The translations under genes and the position numbers were made by a program. From NCBI RefSeq assembly GCF_009363435.1, contig NZ_CP045354.1, forward strand, positions 4,120,501-4,184,500: 64,000 nucleotides of DNA, in the 5' to 3' direction. The stretch is from Labrenzia sp. THAF82. GTDB lineage: Bacteria; Pseudomonadota; Alphaproteobacteria; Rhizobiales; Stappiaceae. How positions within the stretch are numbered: the stretch's first letter is position 1; each line of letters starts with the position of its first letter. The notes beneath the pieces were generated by a model. That model ran no database searches. It saw nothing but the letters and a program-made list of their open reading frames with translations, and was not told the DNA's origin. Positions 1 to 10,207 of this stretch are shown one piece after another.

Positions 1-128
1 GACTTCTGACGATCGGCATCGGCGAGAGCCACGTCTTCTCCTCGGGCGGCGAGAGCAACGGCGAGATTCGTGGCCACGGTTGTCTTCCCGCAGCCCCCTT
101 TGGAATTCACCACAAGTATCTTGCGCAT
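1..128 (-). CDS. ParA/MinD-family ATPase, N-terminal fragment (cut by window edge)
   Basis: Only the first 42 or so codons lie in the window; the gene runs off the left edge. The reverse strand starts at an ATG at 128 after a GGAAG ribosome site. It reads MRKILVVNSKGGCGKTTVAT, which contains the deviant Walker A motif KGGCGKTT of ParA/MinD/Soj ATPases, followed by the usual N-L-A-xx-L-A-x-x-G segment. Family members partition chromosomes or plasmids or position protein complexes. Too little is visible to choose among these roles. It is divergent from rnd. Confidence 0.8.
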   Translation of the reverse strand, partial: MRKILVVNSKGGCGKTTVATNLAVALAARGEDVALADADRQK

Positions 129-175
129 ATACACTTCCCAGTCCCGACAGGTTTCGCTTCAGCTCATTTCAACAT

Positions 176-194
176 AGGCGCACATTTTGCGCCT
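176..194. repeat. Small inverted repeat in the parA-like/rnd divergent region
   Basis: AGGCGC and GCGCCT flank a 7-base T-rich loop (ACATTTT) between the two divergent genes. It could be a regulatory palindrome or a 5'-UTR hairpin of either transcript. No other feature was seen in 129-271. Confidence 0.3.
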
Positions 195-271
195 TTACAA
201 GTAGAGTGCTGTCCAAAAATGCCATTTCGTGGCGACAAAGCGGCAGAACTCAGGTATAGCTGAACATCACC

Positions 272-1456
272 ATGCATGTGATTACAAAAACAAAAGACCT
301 CGCCGCTGCCTGTCAGCGCCTTGCAGCAAATGACTACGTTACGGTCGACACGGAATTTCTCCGTGAAACCACTTTCTGGCCGAAGCTCTGCGTGATTCAA
401 ATGGCAGGGCCAGACATGGCTTTCATCGTCGACGCGCTCTCCGAAGGGCTTGATCTGGAACCTTTTTTCGAGCTCATGCGTGACGCAAGTGTGACCAAGG
501 TGTTCCACGCGGCGCGGCAGGATATTGAAATCATCTACCATTTGGGTGAACTCATCCCGGCCCCGCTTTTTGACACTCAGGTCGCGGCGATGGTCTGTGG
601 TTTTGGCGACTCAATTTCCTACGATCAACTAATCTACAAGGTCACCGGTGCCCGGATTGACAAGTCGTCCCGGTTTACCGACTGGGCCCGGCGTCCGCTT
701 ACCAACAAGCAGCTCGACTACGCGCTTGCCGACGTCACCCATCTTCGGGACGCCTACCAATTCCTGAAGGCGAACCTGGCCGAACAGAACCGCAGTCACT
801 GGGTTCAGGACGAGATGGAAGTGCTGACGTCTGTCACCACTTACAGAACGGTTCCCGAGCAAGCCTGGAAACGGCTGAAGCTTCGGGTGCGCAAACCCAT
901 CGAACTGGCCGTGATGATGGAAGTCGCGGCCTGGCGCGAAAGAGAAGCCCAATCCCGTAATGTACCGCGCAGCCGTGTTGTGAAGGACGATGCAATCTAT
1001 GAGCTCGCCGCACAACAACCACAGGACACGGAAGCCCTCGGACGGCTGAGAACCATTCCCAGAGGTTTCGAGCGTTCCAAATCGGCCGACGAAATCCTGA
1101 AGTCGGTTCGCAAAGCGCTTGCCCTTCCAAAAGAAAAACTGCCGAAACTGCCAAAGGGACGCCAGGCACCTGACGGATCAGCGGCCGCCGTCGATCTCCT
1201 GAAAGTTCTCCTAAAGCTTGTCAGCGAAGCCAATGGCGTTGCGGCAAAGGTGATCGCGACAGTCGACGATCTTGAAAAGATCGCAGCGGACGATGCTGCT
1301 GACGTTGCCGCCATGAAGGGATGGCGCCGGGAGCTCTTCGGAGAAACTGCTTTGAAACTGAAGCGCGGCGAAGTCGCCCTTGCTTTCCAGAACCGGCAGA
1401 TAGTCGCTCTCGATCAACCAGCTCCGGCTGAGCCCAAAAGGCAGGCGGCGGAATAA
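272..1456 (+). CDS. rnd: Ribonuclease D
   Basis: 3'-5' exoribonuclease acting on tRNA and other stable-RNA precursors in the cytoplasm. The DEDDy exonuclease fold is visible: Exo I Asp26-x-Glu28 in VDTEF, Exo II in the segment HAARQDIEI, and Exo III Y-A-L-A-D-V near residue 150. An HRDC-like helical domain follows from about residue 205. The 394-aa length is normal for the family. The start at 272 keeps the canonical short lead before the first strand. It converges with ppx, with only about 40 bases between the stop codons. Confidence 0.95.
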   Translation: MHVITKTKDLAAACQRLAANDYVTVDTEFLRETTFWPKLCVIQMAGPDMAFIVDALSEGLDLEPFFELMRDASVTKVFHAARQDIEIIYHLGELIPAPLFDTQVAAMVCGFGDSISYDQLIYKVTGARIDKSSRFTDWARRPLTNKQLDYALADVTHLRDAYQFLKANLAEQNRSHWVQDEMEVLTSVTTYRTVPEQAWKRLKLRVRKPIELAVMMEVAAWREREAQSRNVPRSRVVKDDAIYELAAQQPQDTEALGRLRTIPRGFERSKSADEILKSVRKALALPKEKLPKLPKGRQAPDGSAAAVDLLKVLLKLVSEANGVAAKVIATVDDLEKIAADDAADVAAMKGWRRELFGETALKLKRGEVALAFQNRQIVALDQPAPAEPKRQAAE

Positions 1457-1495
1457 GCGGACGAACACCATGCCGTCTCGCAAGAGGCTCAAGAC

Positions 1496-3016
1496 CTAGC
1501 CGGCGTTGATCTCAACCGTCGCGCTGATTGCCTTGCCCAGTTGTGCCGCCCGCTTGCGCAGGCGTTCGCCTTCGAGATCCGCCAGCTTTTTGCCGAGATC
1601 GAGCGAAATTCCTCCCTCGACCGATGAGATGCCCACATGCGGTAGCGTACCAGCCATGGAGGCGCTCAGGAGCGATGCAACACGCAGCGTTGCACCCAGT
1701 ACCTTGGCTCGAATACGCAGTCGGTCCGTGAACAGCTGCCGGATCACTGTGGACAGAGCCCCTTCTCTCAAGCCCTGGTGCCGGTAAAAGACCGCCGCTG
1801 CCAGATACGCCCGGCTCGCATGGTCCAGACCGACAAACGACGCGTTGGAAATGATGTTCAAGCTCTGCTCGCCACGATAGTCCGGATGTGCACGCCATCC
1901 GATGTCGGACAACAGGCAGGCGGCGTGTCGCAAGCGTGTTTCGTTCGCTGTTTCCTCGATTTCCAGAACCTTGAACAACTTGTCCGTCCAGGCAATCAGC
2001 TCTTCCGCATGCTCTGGAGAACGGGCACGCAACACACATAGCTCACGCGCTGCCTCGATGACAGGATCCTGAGCCTGCATGTCTGCAGGCAAGGTTTCGT
2101 GCAAGAGCCCTTCGCGCACTCCGGTGGCCGAGAAAATCACGCGCTCAGCCTTCATGGCAGTCAATACCTGTTCCAGCACCACTGCACCGATCGGAACAAG
2201 CGGTCGGCGCTGTTTGGAGATAATCTCTCCCTTGTCGACGCCTTCCAGATTAGGCACCGCAACCTTGCGACAGAATTCGATCGCCTCGTCCGCAGCAATT
2301 TCGTAGTTGTGCATCACGTGCAATGGGTAATCGTTCTGCAAAAGATGCAGGCGACCTAAAGACCGCCAAGTTCCGCCAACTGCGTAGAAAGTTCGTTCGC
2401 CAGGGGCGAGATCCAGCCAGTCGTAGTCACTCAACGCTGCCTCGGCAATCTTCACCGCCTTGGGTATCTTGCCATCCGCTTCTTCGGAAAGACGCAATCC
2501 GCCAAGCGGAAAGGTGGACCCTTTTCCCGGCAGGTTCTTGTCGATTTCAACAAGTTCCAGACTGCCGCCACCCATATCGCCGACAAGCCCACGAGGCTGC
2601 CAGAAGCCAGCGATCACACCAAGGGCCGAATAGTAAGCTTCTTCATTCCCGTCAAGAATGCGCACGGGTGACTTCAGAAAGGCTTCAACTTCGCCGACAA
2701 ACTCAGCACCATTGGCCGCATCCCGCGCCGCAGCGGTTGCAACGACATAGGTCTCCTGACACCCGGTGTGTTCGATCAACGCTTTGAAGCGAGCCAGTTC
2801 GTTCAAGGCGAGGTTTACTGAATCGTCCGCCATACGCCCTGTTGCAGCGACCCCTCGCCCCAACCCCGCGAGCAGCTTTTCGTTGAAAAGCATAGTGGGG
2901 GTGCGGGCCTTGCGTTCGTAAATCACGAGACGCACGGAGTTTGAGCCGATGTCCACAACCGCAATCGGTCCGGACCCGTTAAGCCGACCTCGTGCCGGCT
3001 GAAACTGGGCTTTCAT
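1496..3016 (-). CDS. ppx: Exopolyphosphatase (Ppx/GppA family)
   Basis: Hydrolyses inorganic polyphosphate from chain ends, or pppGpp in the GppA branch. The actin-like ATPase fold is marked by AVVDIGSNSVRL at the N terminus and DMGGGSLEL near residue 145. The C-terminal half is longer (HD-like and tail domains), as in alphaproteobacterial Ppx. I chose the ATG at 3016, giving 506 aa, because GAGG lies 5 nt upstream and the codon begins one base after the ppk stop. The longer in-frame start at 3040 has no ribosome site and would overlap ppk. Translation is probably coupled to ppk. Confidence 0.93.
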   Translation of the reverse strand: MKAQFQPARGRLNGSGPIAVVDIGSNSVRLVIYERKARTPTMLFNEKLLAGLGRGVAATGRMADDSVNLALNELARFKALIEHTGCQETYVVATAAARDAANGAEFVGEVEAFLKSPVRILDGNEEAYYSALGVIAGFWQPRGLVGDMGGGSLELVEIDKNLPGKGSTFPLGGLRLSEEADGKIPKAVKIAEAALSDYDWLDLAPGERTFYAVGGTWRSLGRLHLLQNDYPLHVMHNYEIAADEAIEFCRKVAVPNLEGVDKGEIISKQRRPLVPIGAVVLEQVLTAMKAERVIFSATGVREGLLHETLPADMQAQDPVIEAARELCVLRARSPEHAEELIAWTDKLFKVLEIEETANETRLRHAACLLSDIGWRAHPDYRGEQSLNIISNASFVGLDHASRAYLAAAVFYRHQGLREGALSTVIRQLFTDRLRIRAKVLGATLRVASLLSASMAGTLPHVGISSVEGGISLDLGKKLADLEGERLRKRAAQLGKAISATVEINAG

Positions 3017-3017
3017 A

Positions 3018-5240
3018 CTATCCTCGTTTTTGCCGTTCATTGAACGGCTTTGGACGATCGCTCTTCAACGACTTGCCGCGCCCCGACAGGGACGGATTGG
3101 TCATGAAATACTGGTGGGCATTGAAAGGGTCTTCGTTTGCGCCTGGCACGATGCGTTCGTGCCGTCCGTTCGAAAGAATCCGCCAGCTTTGCTGGTTGTC
3201 TTTCAGATTGGCAACCATGATCTGGTCAAGCACCTGTTCATGAACGGTTGCCGTCAACAAAGGCGTCAACACCTCGACACGCCGGTCGATATTGCGCGGC
3301 ATGAGATCCGCAGATCCGATATAGACATGTGCTTCTGGCGAAGGCAGTCCCTGACCGTTGCCGAAACAGAAAATACGCGAATGCTCCAGAAAGCGCCCGA
3401 CGATTGATTTGACCCGGATGTTTTCAGACAGGCCCTCAATGCCTGGCCGCAGGCAGCAGATGCCACGAATGATCAGATCGATCTGAACGCCTGCCTGACT
3501 TGCACGGTAGAGGGCATCGATAATTTCCGGATCAACCAGAGAATTCATCTTCATCCAGATTTGTGCCGGACGGCCCGCTCTGGCGTGTTCAATTTCCGCC
3601 TCGGTCATTTCCAGCATGCGCTCGCGCAAATTCACGGGCGAGACCATCAGGTGGTTCAGTTCGGCGGGCTGGGCATACCCTGTGATGAAATTAAAAACCC
3701 TTGCCGCGTCCTCGGCAATTCCGGGATCATCGGTGAAGAAGGACAGATCCTCGTATATGCGTGCGGTGATCGGATGATAGTTGCCTGTCCCGATATGACA
3801 GTAGGTCTTCAGCTGTCCATGTTCACGCTTGATGACCATTGAGAGTTTCGAGTGTGTCTTCAGCTCGATAAAGCCGAACACGACCTGCACCCCTGCCCGT
3901 TCCAGATCCCGCGCCCATTTGATATTGGCCGCTTCGTCAAAACGCGCCTTCAGCTCCACCAAAGCCGTCACGGACTTTCCGGCCTCGGCAGCTTCCGCTA
4001 GAGCTTTGACAATCGGTGAATTGTTGGACGTTCGGTAGAGCGTCTGCTTGATGGCGACAACGTCCGGGTCCCGCGCGGCCTGACGCAGATATTGCACGAC
4101 AACGTCAAAGGACTCATACGGGTGGTGAACGATGATGTCCTTTTGGTGGATTGCAGCAAGACAATCGCCACCATGCTCCCGGATGCGTTCCGGGAAACGC
4201 GCTGTATAGGGCTGAAACTTCAGGTCAGAACGCTCCAGGTCCACGATCTGCGACAGGTTGTTCAGTGCGAGCAACCCATTGGCCAGAAAAATCTCGCTTT
4301 CACCGACATCAAGTGCATCGGCCACAAACTCACGCAAGGCCGGCGGCGTTGTCTCCTGAATCTCAAGCCGGATCACAGATCCGCGTCGGCGACGCTTCAG
4401 AGCGCTCTCGAAAAGCCGCACCAGATCTTCTGCTTCTTCCTCGATCTCAAGGTCGCTGTCACGGATGACACGAAAGGCACCCTTGCCACGAATTTCGTAG
4501 CCAGGGAAAAGCCGGCCGATGAAAAGGCTAACGACTTTTTCGATAGCGATAAACCGGGCCGCTCCGTCCTCGCCACCCGGCAGCTTGACGAACCTGTCCA
4601 CCTGATTGGGAATTCTGAGAAGCGCGATCATGCCGCGGCCGCCCGAAACGGGGACCAGCTCGAAGACGATGGAGAAACCGAGGTTGGGAATGAATGGAAA
4701 CGGGTGCGCCGGATCGATGGCCAGTGGTGTGAGAACCGGAAACACGAACTTCAGGAAATAGTCCTGCAACCATGCCCGTTCGCTTTCGCCGAGCGTATCT
4801 CCTTGAAGGATTTCAATGCCTTTTTCAGCGATCTCACGGCCCAATTCACCCCAGATCTTTTGCTGTGAGGCCTGAAGTTCCCGAACAGCTTCGCTGATTT
4901 TCTCAAGTTGTTCAGTGGGGGTCAGGCCGTCATCGGACAGGTTGGTGACCTCGGCCCGTTGCTGTCCACGCAGCCCGGCAACGCGCACCATGAAGAATTC
5001 GTCGAGATTGTTGGCTGATATCGACAGAAAACGCACCCGTTCAAGCAACGGGTGATTGGGGTTCATGGCTTCTTCAAGAACCCTCAGGTTAAACTGCAGC
5101 CAGGATAATTCGCGGTTCATGAACCTTGCAGGAGAAAGCGCCAGATCTTGCCCGCTTCCAGGTCCGTCCGACTTGATACGCGGATCGGGAACGACTTGAG
5201 ATGAGGGCAGAATGTCTGAAAGATCCGTAGCTTCGTTCAT
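3018..5240 (-). CDS. ppk: Polyphosphate kinase 1
   Basis: Transfers the gamma-phosphate of ATP to inorganic polyphosphate. The N domain opens with [16 protein letters not shown]. The catalytic part shows the HSKL segment carrying the autophosphorylated His and the later HIGTGNYHP motif of the second PLD-like domain. About 740 aa from the ATG at 5240, which has GGAAG 5 nt upstream. Other in-frame starts at 5252 (ATG) and 5270 (GTG) lack a ribosome site. It lies upstream of ppx in the same direction, so polyphosphate synthesis and breakdown are made from one transcript, and downstream of hdaA. Confidence 0.96.
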   Translation of the reverse strand: MNEATDLSDILPSSQVVPDPRIKSDGPGSGQDLALSPARFMNRELSWLQFNLRVLEEAMNPNHPLLERVRFLSISANNLDEFFMVRVAGLRGQQRAEVTNLSDDGLTPTEQLEKISEAVRELQASQQKIWGELGREIAEKGIEILQGDTLGESERAWLQDYFLKFVFPVLTPLAIDPAHPFPFIPNLGFSIVFELVPVSGGRGMIALLRIPNQVDRFVKLPGGEDGAARFIAIEKVVSLFIGRLFPGYEIRGKGAFRVIRDSDLEIEEEAEDLVRLFESALKRRRRGSVIRLEIQETTPPALREFVADALDVGESEIFLANGLLALNNLSQIVDLERSDLKFQPYTARFPERIREHGGDCLAAIHQKDIIVHHPYESFDVVVQYLRQAARDPDVVAIKQTLYRTSNNSPIVKALAEAAEAGKSVTALVELKARFDEAANIKWARDLERAGVQVVFGFIELKTHSKLSMVIKREHGQLKTYCHIGTGNYHPITARIYEDLSFFTDDPGIAEDAARVFNFITGYAQPAELNHLMVSPVNLRERMLEMTEAEIEHARAGRPAQIWMKMNSLVDPEIIDALYRASQAGVQIDLIIRGICCLRPGIEGLSENIRVKSIVGRFLEHSRIFCFGNGQGLPSPEAHVYIGSADLMPRNIDRRVEVLTPLLTATVHEQVLDQIMVANLKDNQQSWRILSNGRHERIVPGANEDPFNAHQYFMTNPSLSGRGKSLKSDRPKPFNERQKRG

Positions 5241-5361
5241 GTCATCTTCCATCGTAAGGCATTGGGACACCTACATCAAACATGGGGTGCTTGCCTCTCG
5301 TAGCCGTGACTAACATGGACTGCTCCGCTCGCAAATGACAGTTCTTTGTGCTGCCCTCAGA

Positions 5362-6042
5362 TTATTGGCCTTTATGCACATTTTCCAAAACCCTGCCCGC
5401 AAGAGGCTTTGTGATCTTGACCCGGCCTGCCAACGCTTCCCGATCGATGGCCTCAACCGCGCGCAAGGCCACCTCAAGCGATCGCTCCATGCGCACAACC
5501 AGATAGTCGATCACGCCGATTTCCACTGCGATCTGACGGTCGGCAAACAATTTCACCAGGACCCTGCGGAGCAAATCATCGTCAGGTTCCTGAATTTCCA
5601 CGGGTGTTGCCGCGCGCAGTCGGGAAAGAAGATCAGGCAACACTATTTTCCAGCTCGCAGGCCAGGTTCGGCTGGTGATCAATACCGAATTTCCTGCCTG
5701 TCTGGCTGAATTGAGAAGATGAAAAAGCGCGGTGTTATCGACGCCCAGATGAGCGTCCTCAACGACTGCTGCCGGCGCTGACGCAAGCAATTCCACGTCG
5801 TCTTCCTTGAGATCAGACGCCTGGACGACAGCTGCTCCCGTTTCGTCCCGAAACGCATTGACCAGGTGGGTTTTGCCGGCACCGACCGGACCGGCCAAAA
5901 CAACGACCGGCGATGGCCAGTCAGGCCAGCGTTCCAAAAGCTCGAACGCAGCTCGGTTAGAACCGCCGACCAGGTAGTCGTCGCGGCTCAAGGCTGCTTC
6001 GTGCGGCAGATCTAGCGGCAGCTGGCGCGGAGGTTCCGCCAT
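5362..6042 (-). CDS. hdaA: HdaA, DnaA-inactivating replication regulator
   Basis: DnaA-related AAA+ protein of 226 aa that lacks the DnaA DNA-binding domain. With the loaded beta clamp, Hda proteins stimulate ATP hydrolysis by DnaA and so limit re-initiation. The N terminus carries QLPLDL at residues 7-12, the clamp-binding type of motif expected in Hda. A P-loop follows, GPVGAGKTH. It begins 6 nt after the stop of the upstream membrane-protein gene and leads into ppk-ppx, an arrangement common in Rhizobiales. The assignment rests on motif, length and synteny. Confidence 0.88.
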   Translation of the reverse strand: MAEPPRQLPLDLPHEAALSRDDYLVGGSNRAAFELLERWPDWPSPVVVLAGPVGAGKTHLVNAFRDETGAAVVQASDLKEDDVELLASAPAAVVEDAHLGVDNTALFHLLNSARQAGNSVLITSRTWPASWKIVLPDLLSRLRAATPVEIQEPDDDLLRRVLVKLFADRQIAVEIGVIDYLVVRMERSLEVALRAVEAIDREALAGRVKITKPLAGRVLENVHKGQ

Positions 6043-6048
6043 GTTCGG

Positions 6049-7146
6049 TTACTCTGATACCTTGTCGTCACCAACCGGGGTCGCCCGGCCGATGCCCTTG
6101 TACACCGGGCTAGCGAGATACTGCTTCAATCCGAAGCGCGCAAGCACGCCGATCATCGCTGCTGCAGGGACTGCGACCAGCATCCCCACAAATCCAAAGA
6201 GATATCCAAAGGCAAAAAGTGCGAACATCAGCGTGACAGGGTGCAATCCGGTGCTGTCTCCCACCAATTTCGGCTGCAAGATGTTGCCTTCCAGAAACTG
6301 TCCGACGCCGAAGATAGCGGCAACCGCAATGATCCATGGCCATTCCGGCCAGAACTGTACCAGCGCAACACCAATTGAAAGAACAAGACCAAGTCCTGCG
6401 CCAACAAAAGGAATGAAACTCACAAGACCGGCGGCCATGCCGATCAGAAGACCGAAGTTCAGGCCGACAACGGCAAGTGCGATCGCATAAAATGCACCAA
6501 GGATAAGGCAGACGGACACCTGCCCCCTGACGAAACCGGCAACCGCACCGTCCATTTCTGCTGCAAGACCGCGGATCTCGCCCAGATGATCTCGCGGTAT
6601 CCAGCCATCAATGCGCTCCACCATTCTGTCCCAGTCGAGCAGAAGATAAAATGCGACCACCGGCGTGATGACGAAAAGCGAGAGGATCGACAGCAGAGCC
6701 TGACCACCGCTCCACAGGGACTGTGCCAGTTTGCCGACAAAACTCGCGCCCTGTCCGATGAGATCCGACATGGAGGACTGCAGATCTTCCGGATTGATCC
6801 CGGCCACGGTCGCCAAATCTGCCGGAAAATACTCCGAAAGCAGCGTCTGCAGTTTGCGCACAAGATCCGGAAACCGCTCCAGAAAAAGTGCGAGCTGATT
6901 GCCGAGCAAAGGCAGGATCAAAATGAAGAAAAGCACCAGAAGGAAGACGAACGCGAACAAGATCGTCAAGGTGGCCCACATTCTGGCCATGCCGAGTTTC
7001 TCAAGCCGGTCGCACACCGGATCCAACAGGTAGGCGACCGCCATGCCTGCCACGAACGGCAGCAACACACCGGAAAAGACATAGAGAAACAGGCAGAATA
7101 CAGCGAGGGATATCAACCAGAACTGAACCTGACGGCGAAGGGTCAT
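6049..7146 (-). CDS. AI-2E/PerM family membrane transporter
   Basis: Polytopic inner-membrane protein of 365 aa with about eight hydrophobic segments. The family pattern is visible: two N-terminal helices, a polar stretch at about residues 90-135, then a helix-rich C-terminal half with GLLIGMAAGLVSFIPFVG and the terminal FGFVGMLVAVPAAA motif. The substrate is unknown; members have been linked to autoinducer-2 export, Na+/H+ exchange or permease roles. First gene of the block leading into hdaA-ppk-ppx, and divergent from purM across about 230 bases. Confidence 0.85.
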   Translation of the reverse strand: MTLRRQVQFWLISLAVFCLFLYVFSGVLLPFVAGMAVAYLLDPVCDRLEKLGMARMWATLTILFAFVFLLVLFFILILPLLGNQLALFLERFPDLVRKLQTLLSEYFPADLATVAGINPEDLQSSMSDLIGQGASFVGKLAQSLWSGGQALLSILSLFVITPVVAFYLLLDWDRMVERIDGWIPRDHLGEIRGLAAEMDGAVAGFVRGQVSVCLILGAFYAIALAVVGLNFGLLIGMAAGLVSFIPFVGAGLGLVLSIGVALVQFWPEWPWIIAVAAIFGVGQFLEGNILQPKLVGDSTGLHPVTLMFALFAFGYLFGFVGMLVAVPAAAMIGVLARFGLKQYLASPVYKGIGRATPVGDDKVSE

Positions 7147-7377
7147 GAATGGCGCTCCTCAAACGGCACAATAGAAACGGATCAAAGCCAACTCAGATGG
7201 GATTATACGCCAGCAACGGTCAAGTCCAGTGGTGAGACCAGACGCTCTGGTTGTGCAATCTTGCCCAAGCCTTGGGGCAAAGCGTGGAGCAATGCCCCCT
7301 CACCACTTGTGTTCCGCGGCGCCAGAGGGTAAGCCGCGTTAGCATAGCCACCTGCCTGAAATGTCTTGGAGCGCCTT

Positions 7378-8454
7378 ATGAGCCAATCCTCTGGGTCCAA
7401 CGGTCTGACCTATGCCGATACCGGGGTCGATATCGATGCCGGAAACGAACTGGTGAACCGCATCAAGCCCTTGGTCAAAGCGACTTCCAGGCCAGGCGCG
7501 GACAGCGATATTGGCGGTTTCGGTGGCCTGTTTGACCTGAAGGGCGCTGGCTTTACGGATCCGATCCTGGTTGCGGCCAACGACGGTGTCGGCACCAAAC
7601 TCAAGATCGCCATTGAAACCGGACAACACCGTACAGTCGGTATCGACCTCGTTGCCATGTGCGTCAACGATCTCGTTGTTCAGGGCGCAGAGCCGCTCTT
7701 CTTTCTCGACTATTTCGCAACCGGTGCACTTGACGTTGAAACGGCAAGCGATGTCGTTGCCGGTATCGCCGATGGCTGCAAACTGGCAGGCGCAGCATTG
7801 ATCGGCGGCGAAACCGCTGAAATGCCCGGTATGTATGTCGAAGGCGACTATGACCTTGCCGGCTTTTCAGTCGGGGCGGTTGAGCGTGGCGCTATCCTGC
7901 CGCGCAAGGACGTTGCCACGGGCGATGTTCTCCTTGGACTGACCTCTTCCGGCGTTCATTCCAACGGGTACAGCATGGTGCGCAAGATCATCGAACTTGC
8001 CGGCCTGACCTGGTCTGATGCAGCACCTTTTGCTGACGGCAAGACCCTTGGCGAAACGCTGATGGAACCGACAAAGATCTACGTCAAACCGCTGTTGGCA
8101 GCCCTGAAAGCTACGACCGGTATCAAGGCTCTGGCTCATATTACGGGCGGCGGCTTGCCGGAAAACCTGCCACGCGTTCTGCCAGAGAATTCTTCCGCGC
8201 GTATTGATCTTTCGGCCATCAGTGCTCCTGCAGTTTTCAATTGGCTGGCCAACACCGGCGGTGTTGCTGAAAAGGAAATGCTGCGGACATTCAATTGCGG
8301 GATAGGAATGGTTCTTGTTGTGGCCGAAACCGAAGCCGATGAAGTTACACGCGTTTTGCAGAGCGAAGGCGAACAGGTAGTCCGGATCGGCAGGATAGAA
8401 GCAGCAGGCAGTGCGCCAGTGGTATTCGACGGTAGCCTGGGCTTTTCTACATGA
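7378..8454 (+). CDS. purM: Phosphoribosylformylglycinamidine cyclo-ligase (AIR synthetase)
   Basis: Fifth step of de novo purine synthesis: ATP-dependent closure of FGAM to AIR. Typical PurM motifs include [13 protein letters not shown] in the N half, [11 protein letters not shown], and [13 protein letters not shown] in the C half. The ATG at 7378 gives 358 aa and has GGAG 6 nt upstream. An in-frame TTG 12 bases earlier is less likely. It overlaps purN by 4 nt (ATGA), so translation of the two purine enzymes is coupled. Confidence 0.97.
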   Translation: MSQSSGSNGLTYADTGVDIDAGNELVNRIKPLVKATSRPGADSDIGGFGGLFDLKGAGFTDPILVAANDGVGTKLKIAIETGQHRTVGIDLVAMCVNDLVVQGAEPLFFLDYFATGALDVETASDVVAGIADGCKLAGAALIGGETAEMPGMYVEGDYDLAGFSVGAVERGAILPRKDVATGDVLLGLTSSGVHSNGYSMVRKIIELAGLTWSDAAPFADGKTLGETLMEPTKIYVKPLLAALKATTGIKALAHITGGGLPENLPRVLPENSSARIDLSAISAPAVFNWLANTGGVAEKEMLRTFNCGIGMVLVVAETEADEVTRVLQSEGEQVVRIGRIEAAGSAPVVFDGSLGFST

Positions 8455-9101
8455 CCCGCAAGAAAACAGCCGTTTTGATTTCCGGTCGCGGCAGCAATAT
8501 GAGTGCGCTGATTTCGGCGGCAATGGCTCCAGACTACCCGGCGGAAATCGCACTGGTTTTGTCAAACCGCCCAGATGCGAAAGGGCTGGAGCACGCGAAA
8601 GAGCTTGGCATTGCGACCGCGGTGGTCGATCACAAGGATTTTTCAGGCGACCGGGAAGCCTTTGAAAAAGACGTTGATGCGGTATTGAAGCAGCACAAGA
8701 TTGAGCTCGTCGCCCTGGCAGGCTTCATGAGGATCCTGACCCCTTTCCTGGTCAATGCCTGGTCCAACCGCATGATCAACATACACCCAGCACTTCTGCC
8801 GTCCTTTAAAGGACTTGCAACCCACGAACGTGCATTGGAAGAAGGCGTCAAATTACACGGCGCAACCGTGCATTACGTTTCAGCCGAAATGGATGATGGA
8901 CCGATCATTGCGCAGGGCGCTGTCCCCGTCCTGGACGACGACACATCCGATGTGCTTGCCGCGCGCGTGCTGGAAATCGAGCACCGGATCTATCCCAGAG
9001 CGTTGGAACTCGTGGCTTCAGGAAAAGCGAAGGTCGCAGGTGCCCGCGTCACAACGGGAAGCGTGGACGGTTCACTGTCAGACAACCTGGTCTGGCCCTA
9101 A
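8451..9101 (+). CDS. purN: Phosphoribosylglycinamide formyltransferase
   Basis: Transfers a formyl group from 10-formyl-THF to GAR in purine synthesis. Substrate-binding [10 protein letters not shown] lies at the N terminus. The catalytic segment [12 protein letters not shown] with the N-H pair comes near residue 105, and a downstream conserved Asp is in AEMDDGPII. 216 aa, normal length. The start ATG is embedded in the purM stop. Confidence 0.97.
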   Translation: MTRKKTAVLISGRGSNMSALISAAMAPDYPAEIALVLSNRPDAKGLEHAKELGIATAVVDHKDFSGDREAFEKDVDAVLKQHKIELVALAGFMRILTPFLVNAWSNRMINIHPALLPSFKGLATHERALEEGVKLHGATVHYVSAEMDDGPIIAQGAVPVLDDDTSDVLAARVLEIEHRIYPRALELVASGKAKVAGARVTTGSVDGSLSDNLVWP

Positions 9102-9245
9102 ACAACTTTCCCTCAATAGCTTCTTGAGTTTTGTCTCCGGGACCGACGCACCTCGACGGCGGTCTAGAAAGGCTTTCCTGTCCGGTCCAAATGCAGGTTT
9201 GCCTTCTGCTCCTCACAACCCAAGGCTCCGTACCTCTTGTGATTC

Positions 9246-9271
9246 AAGGTAATGCTTGATCGAATTACCTT
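9246..9271. promoter_or_regulatory. Inverted repeat upstream of the SIR2-like gene
   Basis: AAGGTAAT and ATTACCTT flank a 10-base spacer. With a one-base bulge the pairing extends outward to TTCA/TGAA. It sits about 40 bases before the chosen start of the SIR2-like gene, where an operator or 5'-UTR hairpin would lie. The rest of 9102-9245 shows no recognisable feature. Confidence 0.35.
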
Positions 9272-9310
9272 TGAAAAGAGCGTTTGGCTTTAATCCCAGG
9301 GAGACGGACA

Positions 9311-10207
9311 TTGCCATTTCTTGAAGACGTGCTTCCGACGGATCTGAAACCGGCCTTATTGATCGGCAACGGCATAAATCGTTATGGCGGCTCGCAAAAC
9401 GCAAGCTGGGAAGGCCTCTTGAAGAAGCTCTCCAATCAGCAGGGACTTTCCCTGTCCGATGACGAGATGAAGGAGATGTCCAACACCGAGTTCTTTGACA
9501 TCCTGGACCTCGGCCGGCCGCTCGAAGAAAAGGTGTCTTTGCAAAAAGCGTTTTGTGACCTGATGACGGATTGGCGACACAGTTCACATCATTCAAAGAT
9601 CGTGACCTGGGCGAAATCCAAGCGCACGCCTATTATCACGGTCAATTTCGATGAAAACCTTTCCAGATCAATCGACGCCAAGTTCATTCGGTCGAAAGAG
9701 GGTTTTACCGACTACTATCCCTGGAGTTCCTATTTTTCGGACCAGGCAATCGACACACCTCGGAACAGTTTTGCGATTTGGCATGCTCACGGGATGATGC
9801 GGTATCGCAGAAGCATTCGCCTCGGTCTTACGCATTACATGGGTGCTGTTCAGCGCGCGCGCCATTGGGTCTATGCAGGAAACGGACTTCGGCGCAGCGC
9901 CAAGGATCACACTTCGACATGGCGCGGTTCAGACACTTGGCTTGATATCCTTTTTCATTCACCGCTGCTCATTTTCGGTTTCGGTTTTGGCAAAGACGAA
10001 AATTTCTTCAGATGGCTGTTTCTGGAACGCGCCCGGCTACAGCGACTAGATGAGAGCTTCCGGCAACCCGCATGGTTCATTGATGTTGAAAATGCAAGCA
10101 GCAAGCACCGACGTCCATTCTTTGAGCGCCTCGGCATGCAGTTTGTAACGGTGCCGTCCTATTCTGATATTTATGAAGCGTCCTTCTGGAGCACTCCAAC
10201 ACCTTGA
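9311..10207 (+). CDS. SIR2-like domain protein, stand-alone
   Basis: About 298 aa, resembling the bacterial SIR2-like domain. The features are GNGIN at residues 19-23 (NAD-binding loop), a W-x-x-L-L block after it, TPIITVNFDENL in mid-protein (the conserved N-[FY]-D position), a His in AIWHAHGMM (catalytic-His position), and LLIFGFGFGKDENFFRWL near the end (G-[FY]-S/G-x-x-D position). SIR2-like domains can be NAD+ hydrolases and occur in several anti-phage systems. Nothing here shows whether this one is defensive. No ATG fits: TTG at 9311 has AGGGAG about 7 nt upstream, while an earlier TTG (9284) has none. It is isolated, with no partner gene. Confidence 0.7.
   Translation: MPFLEDVLPTDLKPALLIGNGINRYGGSQNASWEGLLKKLSNQQGLSLSDDEMKEMSNTEFFDILDLGRPLEEKVSLQKAFCDLMTDWRHSSHHSKIVTWAKSKRTPIITVNFDENLSRSIDAKFIRSKEGFTDYYPWSSYFSDQAIDTPRNSFAIWHAHGMMRYRRSIRLGLTHYMGAVQRARHWVYAGNGLRRSAKDHTSTWRGSDTWLDILFHSPLLIFGFGFGKDENFFRWLFLERARLQRLDESFRQPAWFIDVENASSKHRRPFFERLGMQFVTVPSYSDIYEASFWSTPTP

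Noticed and set aside
4092..4868. A 258-codon open frame antisense to ppk
   Set aside because: It mirrors the ppk coding strand, has no recognisable domain and no ribosome site; long antisense frames are expected in GC-rich genes.
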